Shown in pieces: positions 51,257 to 62,601 of a stretch of DNA of 64,000 nucleotides; the stretch's first letter is position 1, and each line of letters starts with the position of its first letter. Origin of the DNA: Alcaligenaceae bacterium (lineage in GTDB: Bacteria; Pseudomonadota; Gammaproteobacteria; Burkholderiales; Burkholderiaceae_B); the NCBI GenBank assembly GCA_013416455.1, contig JACCES010000002.1, positions 62,001 to 126,000 of the forward strand, read 5' to 3'. Both the position numbers and the translations under genes were made by a program. The notes below the pieces were generated by a model. The model was not told where the DNA came from. It worked only from the letters and a program-made list of their open reading frames with translations, and ran no database searches.

Positions 51257-52486
51257 ATGAGACGTCCCGCTTTGCAAGGGATAAAAGTTCTGGATCTTAG
51301 CCGGATCCTGGCGGCGCCGCTGGCGGCCCAGGCCCTGGGCGATCTGGGCGCCGATGTGATCAAGGTCGAACGCCCTAAGACGGGCGATGAGGCTCGGCGC
51401 TGGGGGCCTCCATTCCTGAAGGATCAGGATGGCAACGAAACCCGTGAGTCGCCGATGTATCTGTGCGCGAACCGGAACAAGCGGTCGATCACCGTGGATA
51501 TCGCCACGCCACGGGGGCAGGACATTGTCAGACGCCTGGCCTCCCGGTCCGACGTTCTGATCGAAAACTTCAAAGTGGGCAATCTGCGCCGCTACGGGCT
51601 GGACTATGAATCACTGCGCCTGATCAACCCGCGGCTGGTGTATTGCTCGGTTACCGGGTTCGGGCAGGACGGCCCCTACCGGCATCTGCCCGGGTACGAC
51701 ACGGTGTTCCAGGGAATGAGCGGCATGATGAGCGTTACGGGGCTGCCTGATGGCGTTCCCGGTGGCGGTCCCATGAAAACCGGTCCCAGCCTGGCGGATT
51801 TCATGGCGGGCCAGTATGCGGTGTCGGCCATATTGGCCGCCCTGTATGAAAGGGATACGCACTCGGGCGAGGGGCAGCACATCGATCTGGCCTTGTTGGA
51901 CTGCACCATCGCGGCGCAATCGCACTATGTCACGACTTACCTGGCCACCGGCGTGGTGCCGCCCAGACGCGGCACCGAAGGCAATGGCGGCCTGCCATCG
52001 CAAGCGTTCCCGTGCGCGGACGGCTCGATCATCGTGATCTGTGGCAATGAGGCGCAGTACAGGACCTTCTGCGCAGTGCTGGAGCACCCTGAACTTGCCG
52101 ATGATCCGCGCTTCGTCAGCAACGCGAAACGCCTGGAGCATCGGCGTGAACTGACCGCCACCTTCAATGCCATAACGGGCCGATGGCGAGCCGCTGAGCT
52201 GCTGGCCGCGCTGGAGAAGGCACAGATTCCTTCCGGCCCCATCAACAGCTACCCGCAGGTATTCGAGGATCCGCAGGTTGTGCATCGGGAAATGGCGGTG
52301 ACGATGCCTCATCCCACCGCCGGCCGCGTGACCTTGTGCCGCAACCCCATCCGCTTTGTCGATGCGCCGGAAGCCAGGCCCGTCGCCCCGCCGGTGCTGG
52401 GTCAGCATACCGATGAAGTGCTGGGTGAAGAACTGAAGCTGGATGCGGCGCAGATCGCCGAGCTGCGGCGCTTGGGGGTCGTTTGA
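51257..52486 (+). CDS. CaiB/BaiF family CoA transferase
   Basis: A 409-residue class III CoA transferase. It has LADFMAG with the likely catalytic Asp181, PGYDTVFQGMSGMMSVTG, and the family N-terminal LGDLGADVIKVERP. It should move CoA to the substrate acid, as in carnitine or benzylsuccinate pathways. ATG 51257 with GAGGT upstream is chosen over an earlier ATG that overlaps the previous gene. The thiolase starts 12 bp after its stop. Confidence 0.88.
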   Translation: MRRPALQGIKVLDLSRILAAPLAAQALGDLGADVIKVERPKTGDEARRWGPPFLKDQDGNETRESPMYLCANRNKRSITVDIATPRGQDIVRRLASRSDVLIENFKVGNLRRYGLDYESLRLINPRLVYCSVTGFGQDGPYRHLPGYDTVFQGMSGMMSVTGLPDGVPGGGPMKTGPSLADFMAGQYAVSAILAALYERDTHSGEGQHIDLALLDCTIAAQSHYVTTYLATGVVPPRRGTEGNGGLPSQAFPCADGSIIVICGNEAQYRTFCAVLEHPELADDPRFVSNAKRLEHRRELTATFNAITGRWRAAELLAALEKAQIPSGPINSYPQVFEDPQVVHREMAVTMPHPTAGRVTLCRNPIRFVDAPEARPVAPPVLGQHTDEVLGEELKLDAAQIAELRRLGVV

Positions 52487-52498
52487 ATGGGGAAGGGA

Positions 52499-53659
52499 AT
52501 GGCTGAAGCATTCATCGTACAAGCCGTGCGTACCGCCGGAGCCCGGCGCAACGGCGCATTGGCAGGGGTCCATCCCGCGGATCTGGGCGCTGTCGTCCTG
52601 GATGCGCTGGTCGGGCGCTCGGGAGTCGACCCCGCCGCGATTGATGACGTGATCGTGGGTTGTGTCACCCAGGCTGGCGAGCAGTCGTTTGCGTTCGGGC
52701 GCAATATGGTCCTGGCGTCCCGCCTGCCCGTGTCGGTGCCGGCGGTAACCGTGGACAGGCAATGCGGATCCTCTCAGCAGGCATTGCATTTTGCATTGCA
52801 GGCGGTCATGTCGGGGACCCAGGATATCGTCATTGCGGCGGGGGCCGAGAGCATGACCCGCGTGCCCATGGGGTCGAACTACAGGCTGCATGACAAGGCG
52901 GGCATTGGTGAAGGGCCATGGAGCAAGGCCATATGCGAGCGGTTTGGCGTGGCCGGGTTCAACCAGTTCGCGGCGGCCCAGGCTATTGCCGACAAATATC
53001 GTTTTGATAGGCGCGCGCTGGATGAATATGCCCTGGGTAGCCATCGGCGCGCGGCGCGGGCGATACAAGAGGGTGCATTCAAAGAGGAAATCGTGCCCGT
53101 CGGGTGTGAAGCCGGTATTTTCCGGCAGGATGAAGGCGTTCGCATCGATGCATCGCTGGAAGCCATGGCAACGGTGAAGCCCATCCTTGAGGGTGGCACG
53201 GTGACGGCGGCCAACGCCAGTCAGATGACCGATGGCGCCGCGGGGCTGCTCGTCGTGAGTGAAGCGGCGCTGAAGCGGTTCCGGCTGGAGCCCATTGCCC
53301 GCATATGCAATCTCACCGTCACGGCGGGCGACCCCGTGATGATGCTCGAAGAACCGATCGCGGCAACTCGCCGGGCCTTGAAGCGTTCGGGGATGCGCCT
53401 GTGGGATATCGATCTGTTCGAAGTCAACGAAGCCTTTGCCTCGATTCCTCTCGCCTGGCTGGCGGCCCTGGATGCGGACCCCGGGAAACTGAATGTCAAC
53501 GGCGGGGCGATCGCGCTGGGGCATCCTTTGGGCGCCACCGGGGCCAAGCTGATGACGACCCTCATACATGCACTGCGCGCGAGAGGCCAGCGCTACGGTC
53601 TGCAGGCAATGTGCGAAGGAGGCGGCACCGCCAATGTCACGATTGTCGAAGCACTATAG
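52499..53659 (+). CDS. Acetyl-CoA acyltransferase (thiolase)
   Basis: A 386-residue thiolase. The nucleophile is Cys89 (DRQCGSSQQAL), and His342 (ALGHPLGATG) and Cys372 (MCEGGGTAN) complete the active site. With this start the Cys number equals that of the classic biosynthetic thiolase, which supports ATG 52499 after AAGGGA; an ATG at 52487 directly after the CaiB stop is possible. It would cleave the 3-ketoacyl-CoA in the last step of the pathway. Confidence 0.9.
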   Translation: MAEAFIVQAVRTAGARRNGALAGVHPADLGAVVLDALVGRSGVDPAAIDDVIVGCVTQAGEQSFAFGRNMVLASRLPVSVPAVTVDRQCGSSQQALHFALQAVMSGTQDIVIAAGAESMTRVPMGSNYRLHDKAGIGEGPWSKAICERFGVAGFNQFAAAQAIADKYRFDRRALDEYALGSHRRAARAIQEGAFKEEIVPVGCEAGIFRQDEGVRIDASLEAMATVKPILEGGTVTAANASQMTDGAAGLLVVSEAALKRFRLEPIARICNLTVTAGDPVMMLEEPIAATRRALKRSGMRLWDIDLFEVNEAFASIPLAWLAALDADPGKLNVNGGAIALGHPLGATGAKLMTTLIHALRARGQRYGLQAMCEGGGTANVTIVEAL

Positions 53660-54699
<1,040 letters not shown>

Positions 54700-54828
54700 G
54701 CCTGCCGACAGGCCGGTGTATCTCCACGGTAGCCATTGCATGCGGTGGCGGGCGGGGGCCTCGAAGTTTCAGCATGCCGGAAACCGCTTCCATCTGGATG
54801 GCGCGGTTCCCGGCCGGGCTGTTCTTCA

Positions 54829-56196
54829 TTAGGACATCAGGTCCGGCAGGAAGGTGACCAGATCCGGGAAGGCGAAGAGCAGCCCCACCGTGAGCAGTTC
54901 GATGGGAACGAATATCGCCAGCGCGGCGAATATCCGTTCGATCCTGACATCCTTGACCAGGCCCCCCACGACGAAGGCGTTGATGCCGACAGGCGGGGTG
55001 ATCAAGCCGATTTCCAGCATCTTGACGAACAGGATGGCGAACCAGATGCCGTCATAGCCCAGCTGTGTGACGACCGGGTGGATGATGGGGGTGCAGATCA
55101 ATATGATCGACGTCGAGTCCAGGAACATTCCCAGGGGCAGCAGGAATGCCAGGAAGGCCAGTATCAGCATCCAGCCGGGAACGTCGAAGGCGCTGACCCA
55201 TTCCGCGAATTCCATCGGGATGCGCGACACCAGAATCACATAGGATATGAACGACGCGCCCACCAGAATCCCGAACACCATGGCATTGATGTTCAGGGAT
55301 TCGATCAGGGACTCCCAGAAGCTGCGTCGCCAGACCCGGAAGCCTTCGTGCCGGTTGCGGTCGTAGGCGTGGAAGATAATGGCCACGATCGCACCGTAGG
55401 CCGCAGCTTCCGAGACCGTCAGGATGCCCGAATAGATGCCTCCGACCACCACGCCGAACAGGATCAGCACCCTGCCCACGCTGAACCACGCCTGCCGTCT
55501 CGATTCGCCCGACTTTGCGACGACCGTTTTTTCGGCCACCTGCTGATCGGTGGCGCCACCGTTCTTCCCCAGACCCACGAGTTCGGGCCGGATGCGGGCC
55601 AGAATGCTGATGCCCAACATGTACATCACGGCGGTGAGCAGGCCCGGAACGATGCCGGCGATCAGCAGCTTGCCGATGGATTCGCCCGACGCAATGCCGT
55701 ACAGCACCATCAGGATGCTGGGGGGAATCAGAATGCCCAGCGTGCCGCTTGCGCCCACCACGGCGGCGGCGAAGGCCGGCGAGTAATTGGCCCGGCGCAT
55801 CGCCCGGACCGACATCGGCCCCAGGGCCGCCGCGCAGGCGGTGCTGGAACCGCTGATGGCCCCGAAACCGGCGCCGGCTATTACCGTGGCCATGGCCAGG
55901 CCGCCCCGGAAACGCTTGGTCGCGGCGGCGGCCAGCCCGAACAGCTGGTCCGAGATATTGCTGTTTTTCGCATACACCCCCATCACGATGAACAGGGGCA
56001 GGACGGCCAGTATGACGCGGCTTGGCTGGTCGTACATCATCCGGGATATCGTATGGCCAAGCCCGGGCGTTCCGTCCACGAGGATGATGCCCACCAGGCC
56101 CGAACCCAGAAGGGCCAGGAAAACCGGCAGCCGGACGATGATTAGCAGTACCAGCACCGCAATGGTGATGGCGACAATGGTGGCTCCTGACATCAT
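54829..56196 (-). CDS. TRAP transporter large permease (DctM-like)
   Basis: A 455-residue inner-membrane protein with about 12-14 helices. Family features are LRLPVFLALLGSGLVGIIL near the N-terminus, ISGSSTACAAALGPMSVRAM and GILIPPSILMVLYG. It forms the Na+-driven membrane part of a TRAP transporter for organic acids. Its start overlaps the small-permease stop (ATGA at 56193-56196). It is the last gene of the ligase-DctP-DctQ-DctM operon. Confidence 0.92.
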   Translation of the reverse strand: MMSGATIVAITIAVLVLLIIVRLPVFLALLGSGLVGIILVDGTPGLGHTISRMMYDQPSRVILAVLPLFIVMGVYAKNSNISDQLFGLAAAATKRFRGGLAMATVIAGAGFGAISGSSTACAAALGPMSVRAMRRANYSPAFAAAVVGASGTLGILIPPSILMVLYGIASGESIGKLLIAGIVPGLLTAVMYMLGISILARIRPELVGLGKNGGATDQQVAEKTVVAKSGESRRQAWFSVGRVLILFGVVVGGIYSGILTVSEAAAYGAIVAIIFHAYDRNRHEGFRVWRRSFWESLIESLNINAMVFGILVGASFISYVILVSRIPMEFAEWVSAFDVPGWMLILAFLAFLLPLGMFLDSTSIILICTPIIHPVVTQLGYDGIWFAILFVKMLEIGLITPPVGINAFVVGGLVKDVRIERIFAALAIFVPIELLTVGLLFAFPDLVTFLPDLMS

Positions 56197-56708
56197 TTAT
56201 TCATATCCCCGGCTTCTGCGGCCATATCTTCGGTTTTTATCGTTCCGGCCAGACGGCTGACCACTTCCAGCGCGAGGGCCGAGAGTCCCAGCGAGAGCGA
56301 TAGCCGGCCGGGCCAGAGCGGCAGCTGCACGGCGCCCCATCGCATTTCGCCCGAGGTGAATGAGGCGACGGTCGCTTCCCACGAGAAGTAGCTGACCGGA
56401 ATCAGCAGGCCGATCGAGATGAGCAGGCCCAGCATTTCCATGGGCTTGTGCCAGCGGGCCGGAAAAAGCGTCAGCGCCACGTCCGCGCTGACGTGGGCGT
56501 CATGCCGGTACGCAAACGCGATCGGCAGATAGACGGTGGCGACGAGCAGGATCTCGGTGGTCTCCACCAGGCCCGGAACGCTTTTTCCGCTCATGTGCCG
56601 CAGCAGGGCATCGAGCACGCCCACCAGGATGAGTGCCATCAAGATCGCCATCCCCAGGATGGCGAGCCCTATGCTGAGACGGCGGATCTGTTTTTCAAGG
56701 AGCGCCAT
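56193..56708 (-). CDS. TRAP transporter small permease (DctQ-like)
   Basis: A 171-residue protein with four predicted helices. It has the DctQ-type LRHMSGKSVPGLVETTEILLVATVYLPIAFAYRHDAHVSAD. It pairs with the large permease. It begins four bases after the binding-protein stop and overlaps the large permease, so the three genes are tightly coupled. Confidence 0.88.
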   Translation of the reverse strand: MALLEKQIRRLSIGLAILGMAILMALILVGVLDALLRHMSGKSVPGLVETTEILLVATVYLPIAFAYRHDAHVSADVALTLFPARWHKPMEMLGLLISIGLLIPVSYFSWEATVASFTSGEMRWGAVQLPLWPGRLSLSLGLSALALEVVSRLAGTIKTEDMAAEAGDMNK

Positions 56709-56712
56709 GGGG

Positions 56713-57837
56713 TCATTTGCCGGAGCAAACCCTTATCGGGCTTTGATAACCGCTGGCGGCGGCGAACTCTTGATAGGTCGTCATGTAGGCCGAGTAGAAA
56801 GCATCGAGGGTTTCGCCGGAATGTCCGTTCGACAGCCCGCCTTTGCGCCAGCTTTCGATCTGCTTGTCCTTGGCCAGATCTGCGAACTTCTTCTGTTCTT
56901 CCTCGGTCCAGACATTCAGGCTGACGCCGGCGGCACGTAGTTGCTCGCATTGGGCCGCCTCTTCCTTCACCAGTTCACCAGGGCCATGCTTTTCGACATA
57001 TTCATTTGCGACTTCCGTGACAACGTTCTTGAGATCGTCGGGAAGACGCTGCCAGGCGGAAAGCGAGATGGCGAACGAGGCATGGGCATACATGCCCATT
57101 CCGGTGTCGGTGATGTGCTTGGTCACTTCCTGCAGCTTGGGCGCCGTGATGATGTCGTATGGCCACAGAGCAAAACCGTCGAGCACGCCGCGCTGGATCT
57201 GCTCATAGATTTCGGGGGCGGGAACGGCGACGATCTCGGATCCGGCCAGGGTGTAGGCTTCGCCCGACCGGCCGGCGCCGCGCAGACGCATTTTCGCTAT
57301 GTCGCTCAGGCCGTCGGCCGGTTTTACCGTACCCAGGGCGGCAATGGAGCCGAAGAAGGGGAACAGCAGCTTGATGCCCTGTTTCTCCAGTTCGGTGCTG
57401 AAGTGCGCGTTTTCCGACTGCAGCTTGTGCACTGTCTGCGCAACCGCGACACCATCGCTGGTGAGCAGGCCGGTGCTGGTGATGTCGTAGAGGGGCAGCG
57501 ACTGGGGCCAATAGGCGGGGGTGACGTAAGCCCCGGCCAATGTGCCCGCCTTCAGGCCCGGCAGCATGTCGGCGGGGGGAAGGAGCGAGCCGCCATGGTA
57601 GTTTTCGAAAACCACGCGCCCGTCGCTGCGCTTTCTGACTTCCGTGGCGAACCAGTCGGCCGCCTTGCCCGACAGGGAGCCCTGGGCGATGGGGGTGGCG
57701 TACCGGAAGCGGAAGGTTTCTTCCGACTTCGATGGGGTAGCGGCGGAAGCCGCTGTCCCCGCATCTTCTTTGCCGCATCCGGCCAGAGCAAGGGTCATGA
57801 CGGCGGCTGCCGAGATCGCGTAGAGGCTGTGTTTCAC
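56713..57837 (-). CDS. TRAP transporter substrate-binding protein (DctP-like lipoprotein)
   Basis: A 374-residue extracytoplasmic binding protein. The leader ends in a lipobox (LALAGC), so it should be lipid-anchored rather than free, which is less common for DctP proteins of Gram-negatives. Domain text includes FRYATPIAQGSLSGKAADWF and GRVVFENYHGGSLLPPADM. I chose GTG 57837 because GGAGA sits just upstream and it begins the leader. It follows the PaaK-like ligase gene, suggesting an aromatic or similar carboxylate as ligand. Confidence 0.88.
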   Translation of the reverse strand: MKHSLYAISAAAVMTLALAGCGKEDAGTAASAATPSKSEETFRFRYATPIAQGSLSGKAADWFATEVRKRSDGRVVFENYHGGSLLPPADMLPGLKAGTLAGAYVTPAYWPQSLPLYDITSTGLLTSDGVAVAQTVHKLQSENAHFSTELEKQGIKLLFPFFGSIAALGTVKPADGLSDIAKMRLRGAGRSGEAYTLAGSEIVAVPAPEIYEQIQRGVLDGFALWPYDIITAPKLQEVTKHITDTGMGMYAHASFAISLSAWQRLPDDLKNVVTEVANEYVEKHGPGELVKEEAAQCEQLRAAGVSLNVWTEEEQKKFADLAKDKQIESWRKGGLSNGHSGETLDAFYSAYMTTYQEFAAASGYQSPIRVCSGK

Positions 57838-57960
57838 TTTTCGTCTCCGTTCATTTTGTAATGCGGCGTCGTGTCTCTGGATGGTGGTGCCCGCCATCCA
57901 GGCTGGAATGCGGCTGGGACGGGCCTGCGCCCGTCCTTGCGGGAATCATGCCGCTCACTG

Positions 57961-59316
57961 TCAGTAAGCGACTTCGAACATGGGGGTCTTGGTCATGGCC
58001 GGCGGGATCTCGCCCGGCCGGGCCCAGATGATCCGCGGTTTTACGCGGGCGCGGCGGCTGAGCTCGTCCTGGAGTTTCTCCGCGAGCCCCGGCAGGGCGC
58101 TTTCCGGGACGTCGCCCGCGACCTCGACCCTTATCTTCAGCGGCGGTTCGACGCGCGGCGGCCGTTCCGTCAGAACGATGCGGAACTGGCCTGTCAACCG
58201 CGGCTGGAATTCCTGTATGACGGTCTTGATGGTGGCCGGATAGACGTTCGCCCCCTTGACGATCAGCATGTCATCGGATCGGCCCACCACGAATACCCGG
58301 GGGCCCTTGAAGCCGCAATGCGGGCAGGGCGAGAGTTCGACGCGCGCCACGTCGCCCGAGGCGAAACGCAGCAGGGGGTTGGCCTGGCGGAACAGGGATG
58401 TGTAGATCAGTTCACCGGTGACGCCATCCTCGATGGGCAGGGGCTTGCGGGTGTCGGGGTCGACGACATCGAGCGGATACAAGTCCAGTTCCGGCGTGAC
58501 GACGTGCAGGCCGTGGTATTCATCCGAGCGGCATGAGAAGGCCAGGGTGCCGCCGATGGGGGCCATCCAGTCGAATACCGTGCAGCCATAGGCGTCTTCG
58601 ATCTTGCGCCGGATCTCCGGGATCGAGACGGCGATTTCACCGGCGACCATCAGCGCATCAAGCTTCCAGCGCCCGACACCGCCGCCCTCGGCCACCCGGT
58701 CGATCAGATGCTGGGCCAGCGAAGGTGTCATCATCGCTCCGGAAGGAGACGCCATGTCGGCGAACTTGATGATGTTCTCGGCTCCGCCGCGCACGTCGAT
58801 GTCGACGGGAAGGCGCCCGCCATCCCTGATGGGCTGGATCATGATGGACGTGGCATACACGCCCAGAGAATGGGCGAACAGTATGCGCCCGCCCATCGAC
58901 ACTCCGGCGTAATCGAACATGTGGTTCACGGCCTGGGACAGCACGGCCTGATCGCGCCGGGTCAGCGTATACGTAAACGTGGGCACGCCCGTTGTTCCGC
59001 TCGTGGTCGCCGTCAGCACGACGTCTTCGGGATCCGCGCAGAGGTGCCGCCCGAATGGATGGCCGTCATGCAAGCGCGATTGTTCCTGGGAGAGCCGTTC
59101 CGTTTCCTTGCCCATGAGAATCGGCAATTCGCGGAAGTCGTCGATGGTCCGGATCGAGTTTCTGTCGATGCCGTGCTCGCGGAACAGGTCGCGGTAGAAC
59201 CCGGAGTTTCCGAGGCAATAGTCGATCTGCCTTTGCAGGCGCGTGTTTCTCAGTTCGGCAATCTCGCTGGCGGTCAAGCTGTCGAGCGCCGCATTGGCAT
59301 AGCCCAGCTTAGGCAT
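57961..59316 (-). CDS. Phenylacetate-CoA ligase-like AMP-forming enzyme
   Basis: A 451-residue PaaK-family ligase. The ATP loop reads TATTSGTTGVPTFTYT, and later motifs include YGCTVFDWM, TGELIYTSLFRQANPLLRF and GRSDDMLIVKGANVYP with the conserved Asp and Lys-side residues. It would activate a carboxylic acid to its CoA thioester after TRAP import. ATG 59316 follows GGAGA; an earlier ATG at 59331 is possible. The operator-like palindrome at 59334 lies 18 bp upstream. The substrate may not be phenylacetate, since no paa oxygenase genes are present. Confidence 0.88.
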   Translation of the reverse strand: MPKLGYANAALDSLTASEIAELRNTRLQRQIDYCLGNSGFYRDLFREHGIDRNSIRTIDDFRELPILMGKETERLSQEQSRLHDGHPFGRHLCADPEDVVLTATTSGTTGVPTFTYTLTRRDQAVLSQAVNHMFDYAGVSMGGRILFAHSLGVYATSIMIQPIRDGGRLPVDIDVRGGAENIIKFADMASPSGAMMTPSLAQHLIDRVAEGGGVGRWKLDALMVAGEIAVSIPEIRRKIEDAYGCTVFDWMAPIGGTLAFSCRSDEYHGLHVVTPELDLYPLDVVDPDTRKPLPIEDGVTGELIYTSLFRQANPLLRFASGDVARVELSPCPHCGFKGPRVFVVGRSDDMLIVKGANVYPATIKTVIQEFQPRLTGQFRIVLTERPPRVEPPLKIRVEVAGDVPESALPGLAEKLQDELSRRARVKPRIIWARPGEIPPAMTKTPMFEVAY

Positions 59317-59333
59317 ATTATCTCCGTTCATCG

Positions 59334-59355
59334 TTGTACCGATCGTTCGATACAG
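59334..59355 (-). promoter_or_regulatory. Putative TetR operator upstream of the ligase-TRAP operon
   Basis: The site starts TTGTACCGAT and ends TACAG, with an imperfect palindrome (TGTAnCGA... TCGnTACA). It matches the site at 44433-44456, read on the opposite strand, at 17 of 22 positions, including the first ten bases. It lies 18 bp upstream of the ligase start codon, suitable for repression. The same TetR could act on both sites. Confidence 0.6.
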
Positions 59356-59503
59356 AGTTTACCGAGCACTGGTAGGCGGGTCAATGGCCTTTTGCGGAGG
59401 GGGCCGCGGAAGTGGCCGCAACCCGTTCGCGGAGGGCGCGGGTTGCCTGCTTTATGGCTCGGGGGCATAAGGATGCCGGAATCAAAACAACTTTCTGATA
59501 TAA

Positions 59504-59666
59504 GGGAAGCTCTGAACAAGTCACCGCGCCGCATGCATCTGTGGATTCGGGCGGTCTGCTTCGTTGCAAATGCTCGCGATAGCTACGGCTATCGCTGTGC
59601 TTTGCGCCTCGCATCCCATCCCGACCCACAGTGCCTGCTTTCCGCTCGACTTGTTCAGAGCTTCCC
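59504..59666. mobile_element. MITE-like element with perfect 19-bp inverted repeats
   Basis: GGGAAGCTCTGAACAAGTC at 59504-59522 and its exact reverse complement at 59648-59666 bound a 163-bp element. At its exact centre is a perfect 8-bp hairpin (59576-59595), and the arms between are partly complementary, so the whole element can fold as one long hairpin. It has no open reading frame. It lies 91 bp upstream of acnA, so it may affect its leader or promoter. No clear target-site duplication is visible. The flanks 59356-59503 hold no gene I recognise. Confidence 0.75.
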
Positions 59667-59756
59667 AAGTGAATTCAGGATAACGTCATTTCATCGTGAT
59701 ACAGTGGTCTGACAGCCGAGCACGGATTGGACACGAACAGGAAGGAGCAGGTCGCC

Positions 59757-62594
59757 ATGGGCAACATTGACACTTTCAACTCCAGGGGCGTATTGGACGT
59801 CTCGGGCAAGAAATATGAAATCCATCGTCTCAAGGCCGTTGCCGACGCGGGATTCGACGTTTCCACCTTGCCGTACAGCCTGAAGATTCTGCTAGAGAAT
59901 CTGCTGCGCACCGAAGACGGCGGCGACATCACGGCGAAGGACATCGAAGCGCTTGCGGGCTGGGACCCAAAAGCGGGGGCGAGCCGGGAAATCGCGTTCA
60001 CGCCGGCCCGCGTGCTGCTGCAGGATTTCACCGGGGTGCCGGCCGTGGTCGACCTGGCCGCCATGCGCGAAGCCATGCGGCAGCTGGGCGGCGACGCGAA
60101 CCGCATCAACCCGCTTGCGCCGGTCGAGCTGGTGATCGATCACTCGGTCATCGTCGACGTTTTCGGCAGCCCCAACGCCTTTGCCAAGAACGTCGAGATC
60201 GAATACGGCCGCAACGTCGAACGCTACCAGTTCCTGCGCTGGGGGCAGACCGCCTTCAACGATTTCAAGGTCGTGCCGCCGGGCACCGGGATCGTGCACC
60301 AGGTCAACCTGGAACATCTTTCGCGGGTGGTCTTCACACAGGAAAAAGACGGCGTCATCACCGCCTATCCCGACTCCTGTGTGGGCACGGACTCGCATAC
60401 GCCCATGGTCAACGGCCTGGGCATCGTCGCCTGGGGGGTGGGCGGTATCGAAGCCGAAGCCGCCATGCTGGGCCAGCCCATTTCCATGCTGATTCCGGAA
60501 GTCGTCGGTTTCAAGCTGACCGGCTCGCTTCCCGAAGGTTCCACCGCGACCGATCTGGTGCTGACCATCACCGAAATGCTGCGCGAACATCGCGTGGTGG
60601 GCAAGTTCGTGGAATTCTTCGGCCCGGGCGTGGCGGCGGTGCCGCTGGCAAACCGGGCGACCATCGGCAACATGAGCCCCGAGTACGGTTCCACCCTGGC
60701 CATATTTCCCATCGACGACGTCACGCTGCGCTACATGGCGCTCACGGGGCGTTCGCCTGAACAGATCGCGCTGGTCGAAGCGTATGCCAAGGAACAGGGT
60801 CTGTGGCACGATCCGGACGCCGAGCCGCGCTACACCGAGCGGCTGGAGCTGGACCTGTCCACCGTCGTGCCTTCCATCGCCGGCCCCAAGCGCCCGCAAG
60901 ACCGGGTGCCGCTGGCCCAGGCGAAGCAGGCCTTCCATGGCGCCCTCTCCGCGCTCATCACCGAATCATCACAGCCCTTGAAGGGCTATGACAAGGCGGT
61001 GGAAAATTCCTTCCCGGCTTCCGATCCGCCATCGCATGAACAGCCGGCCCGGGTGTCCGCGGCCCCCAACGACTATCTGGACGAAGCGCCCAGCGACCAT
61101 CTCGACGAAAACTCCGCCGCCGGAAAGCAGCAGCGCGAGCCGATCACCGTCACCTTGGGCGACGGCACCACCTGCCAGCTCGATCACGGCTCGGTCGTCA
61201 TTGCGGCGATCACGTCCTGCACGAATACCTCCAATCCGACCGTCATGATGGCGGCGGCCCTGCTTGCGAAGAAAGCCTTTGAAAAAGGGCTGTCCCGCAA
61301 GCCGTGGGTCAAGACCAGTCTCGCGCCGGGGTCGCGGGTGGTCACCGATTACTACGATCGCGCCGGGCTCACGCCCTATCTCGAAGCCCTCGGCTTCAAT
61401 CTGGTGGGCTATGGCTGTACGACCTGCATCGGCAATTCCGGGCCGCTGATACCCGAGGTCAGCCAGGCCATCGGCGATTACGACCTGGCGGCGGTATCGG
61501 TTCTGTCGGGCAACCGCAACTTCGAAGGCCGCATCCATGCCGAAGTCAAGATGAACTACCTGATGTCACCTCCGCTGGTGGTGGCCTATGCCTTGGCGGG
61601 CACCATGGACATCGACCTGTTCAACGACCCGCTGGGCACCGACAAGGCGGGGCAGCCGGTGTATCTGCGCGATATCTGGCCCTCGGCCGCTGAAGTGGCC
61701 GCAGTCGTCGAAGGCTCCATTGCCTCTGAAATGTATACCAGCGGCTATGCCGACGTATTTGCCGGAGACGAGCGCTGGCGCGGCCTGTCCACCCCCGAAG
61801 GCGCGCTGTTCGACTGGGACGAGGCGTCCACCTATGTGCGCAAGCCGCCGTACTTCGTCGACATGCCGCGCGCTCCGTCGCCGGTGGGCGACATTCTGGG
61901 CGCGCGCGTGCTGGCCAAGCTGGGCGATTCGGTCACGACGGATCACATCAGCCCGGCCGGCTCCATCGCCGCCAATTCGCCGGCCGCGCAGTATCTGATC
62001 AGCCACGGCGTCGAACCCAAGGATTTCAACTCCTATGGCTCGCGCCGGGGCAACCACGAAGTCATGATAAGGGGCACCTTCGCCAACGTGCGGCTGCGCA
62101 ACCAGCTGGCCCCGGGCACCGAAGGCGGCTATACGCGCGACTTCACCCAGGCGGGCGGCCCGGTGTCCACCATCTTCGAAGCCTCCCGCAATTATCTCGA
62201 TGCGGGCACGCCGCTGGTGATACTGGCGGGCAAGGAATACGGTTCGGGCTCGTCGCGCGACTGGGCGGCCAAGGGTACGGTGCTGCTGGGCGTGCGCGCG
62301 GTCATCGCCGAGTCCTTCGAGCGCATCCACCGTTCCAATCTGCTGGGCATGGGCGTGCTGCCCCTGCAGTACCTGGAAGGCCAGAATGCCGAAACCCTGG
62401 GCCTGACCGGCGAAGAAACCTTCGATATCGTCGGCGTCACGCGGCTGAATGACGCCAGCCACGTCGAGACGGTCAGGATCCGGGCGGGCAAGGTCACATT
62501 CGAGGCCCTCGTGCGCATCGATACGCCCAGCGAGGCCGCCTACTATCGCCATGGCGGCATCATGCAATACGTGTTGCGCAGCCTGTTGAACTGA
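59757..62594 (+). CDS. acnA: Aconitate hydratase A with an extra insertion
   Basis: A 945-residue aconitase A that isomerises citrate and isocitrate in the TCA cycle. The iron-sulfur cysteines are C488 (SCTNTSNP), C554 and C557 (GCTTCIG). As I recall, E. coli AcnA has them at 435, 501 and 504, so about 53 extra residues lie before the first one. The extra part is at about 402-460, is Pro/Ser/Asp-rich and contains [12 protein letters not shown] 59757 follows AAGGAG; the swivel domain with [12 protein letters not shown] is intact. No TCA genes are adjacent. Confidence 0.95.
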   Translation: MGNIDTFNSRGVLDVSGKKYEIHRLKAVADAGFDVSTLPYSLKILLENLLRTEDGGDITAKDIEALAGWDPKAGASREIAFTPARVLLQDFTGVPAVVDLAAMREAMRQLGGDANRINPLAPVELVIDHSVIVDVFGSPNAFAKNVEIEYGRNVERYQFLRWGQTAFNDFKVVPPGTGIVHQVNLEHLSRVVFTQEKDGVITAYPDSCVGTDSHTPMVNGLGIVAWGVGGIEAEAAMLGQPISMLIPEVVGFKLTGSLPEGSTATDLVLTITEMLREHRVVGKFVEFFGPGVAAVPLANRATIGNMSPEYGSTLAIFPIDDVTLRYMALTGRSPEQIALVEAYAKEQGLWHDPDAEPRYTERLELDLSTVVPSIAGPKRPQDRVPLAQAKQAFHGALSALITESSQPLKGYDKAVENSFPASDPPSHEQPARVSAAPNDYLDEAPSDHLDENSAAGKQQREPITVTLGDGTTCQLDHGSVVIAAITSCTNTSNPTVMMAAALLAKKAFEKGLSRKPWVKTSLAPGSRVVTDYYDRAGLTPYLEALGFNLVGYGCTTCIGNSGPLIPEVSQAIGDYDLAAVSVLSGNRNFEGRIHAEVKMNYLMSPPLVVAYALAGTMDIDLFNDPLGTDKAGQPVYLRDIWPSAAEVAAVVEGSIASEMYTSGYADVFAGDERWRGLSTPEGALFDWDEASTYVRKPPYFVDMPRAPSPVGDILGARVLAKLGDSVTTDHISPAGSIAANSPAAQYLISHGVEPKDFNSYGSRRGNHEVMIRGTFANVRLRNQLAPGTEGGYTRDFTQAGGPVSTIFEASRNYLDAGTPLVILAGKEYGSGSSRDWAAKGTVLLGVRAVIAESFERIHRSNLLGMGVLPLQYLEGQNAETLGLTGEETFDIVGVTRLNDASHVETVRIRAGKVTFEALVRIDTPSEAAYYRHGGIMQYVLRSLLN

Positions 62595-62601
62595 CCCCGG
62601 G

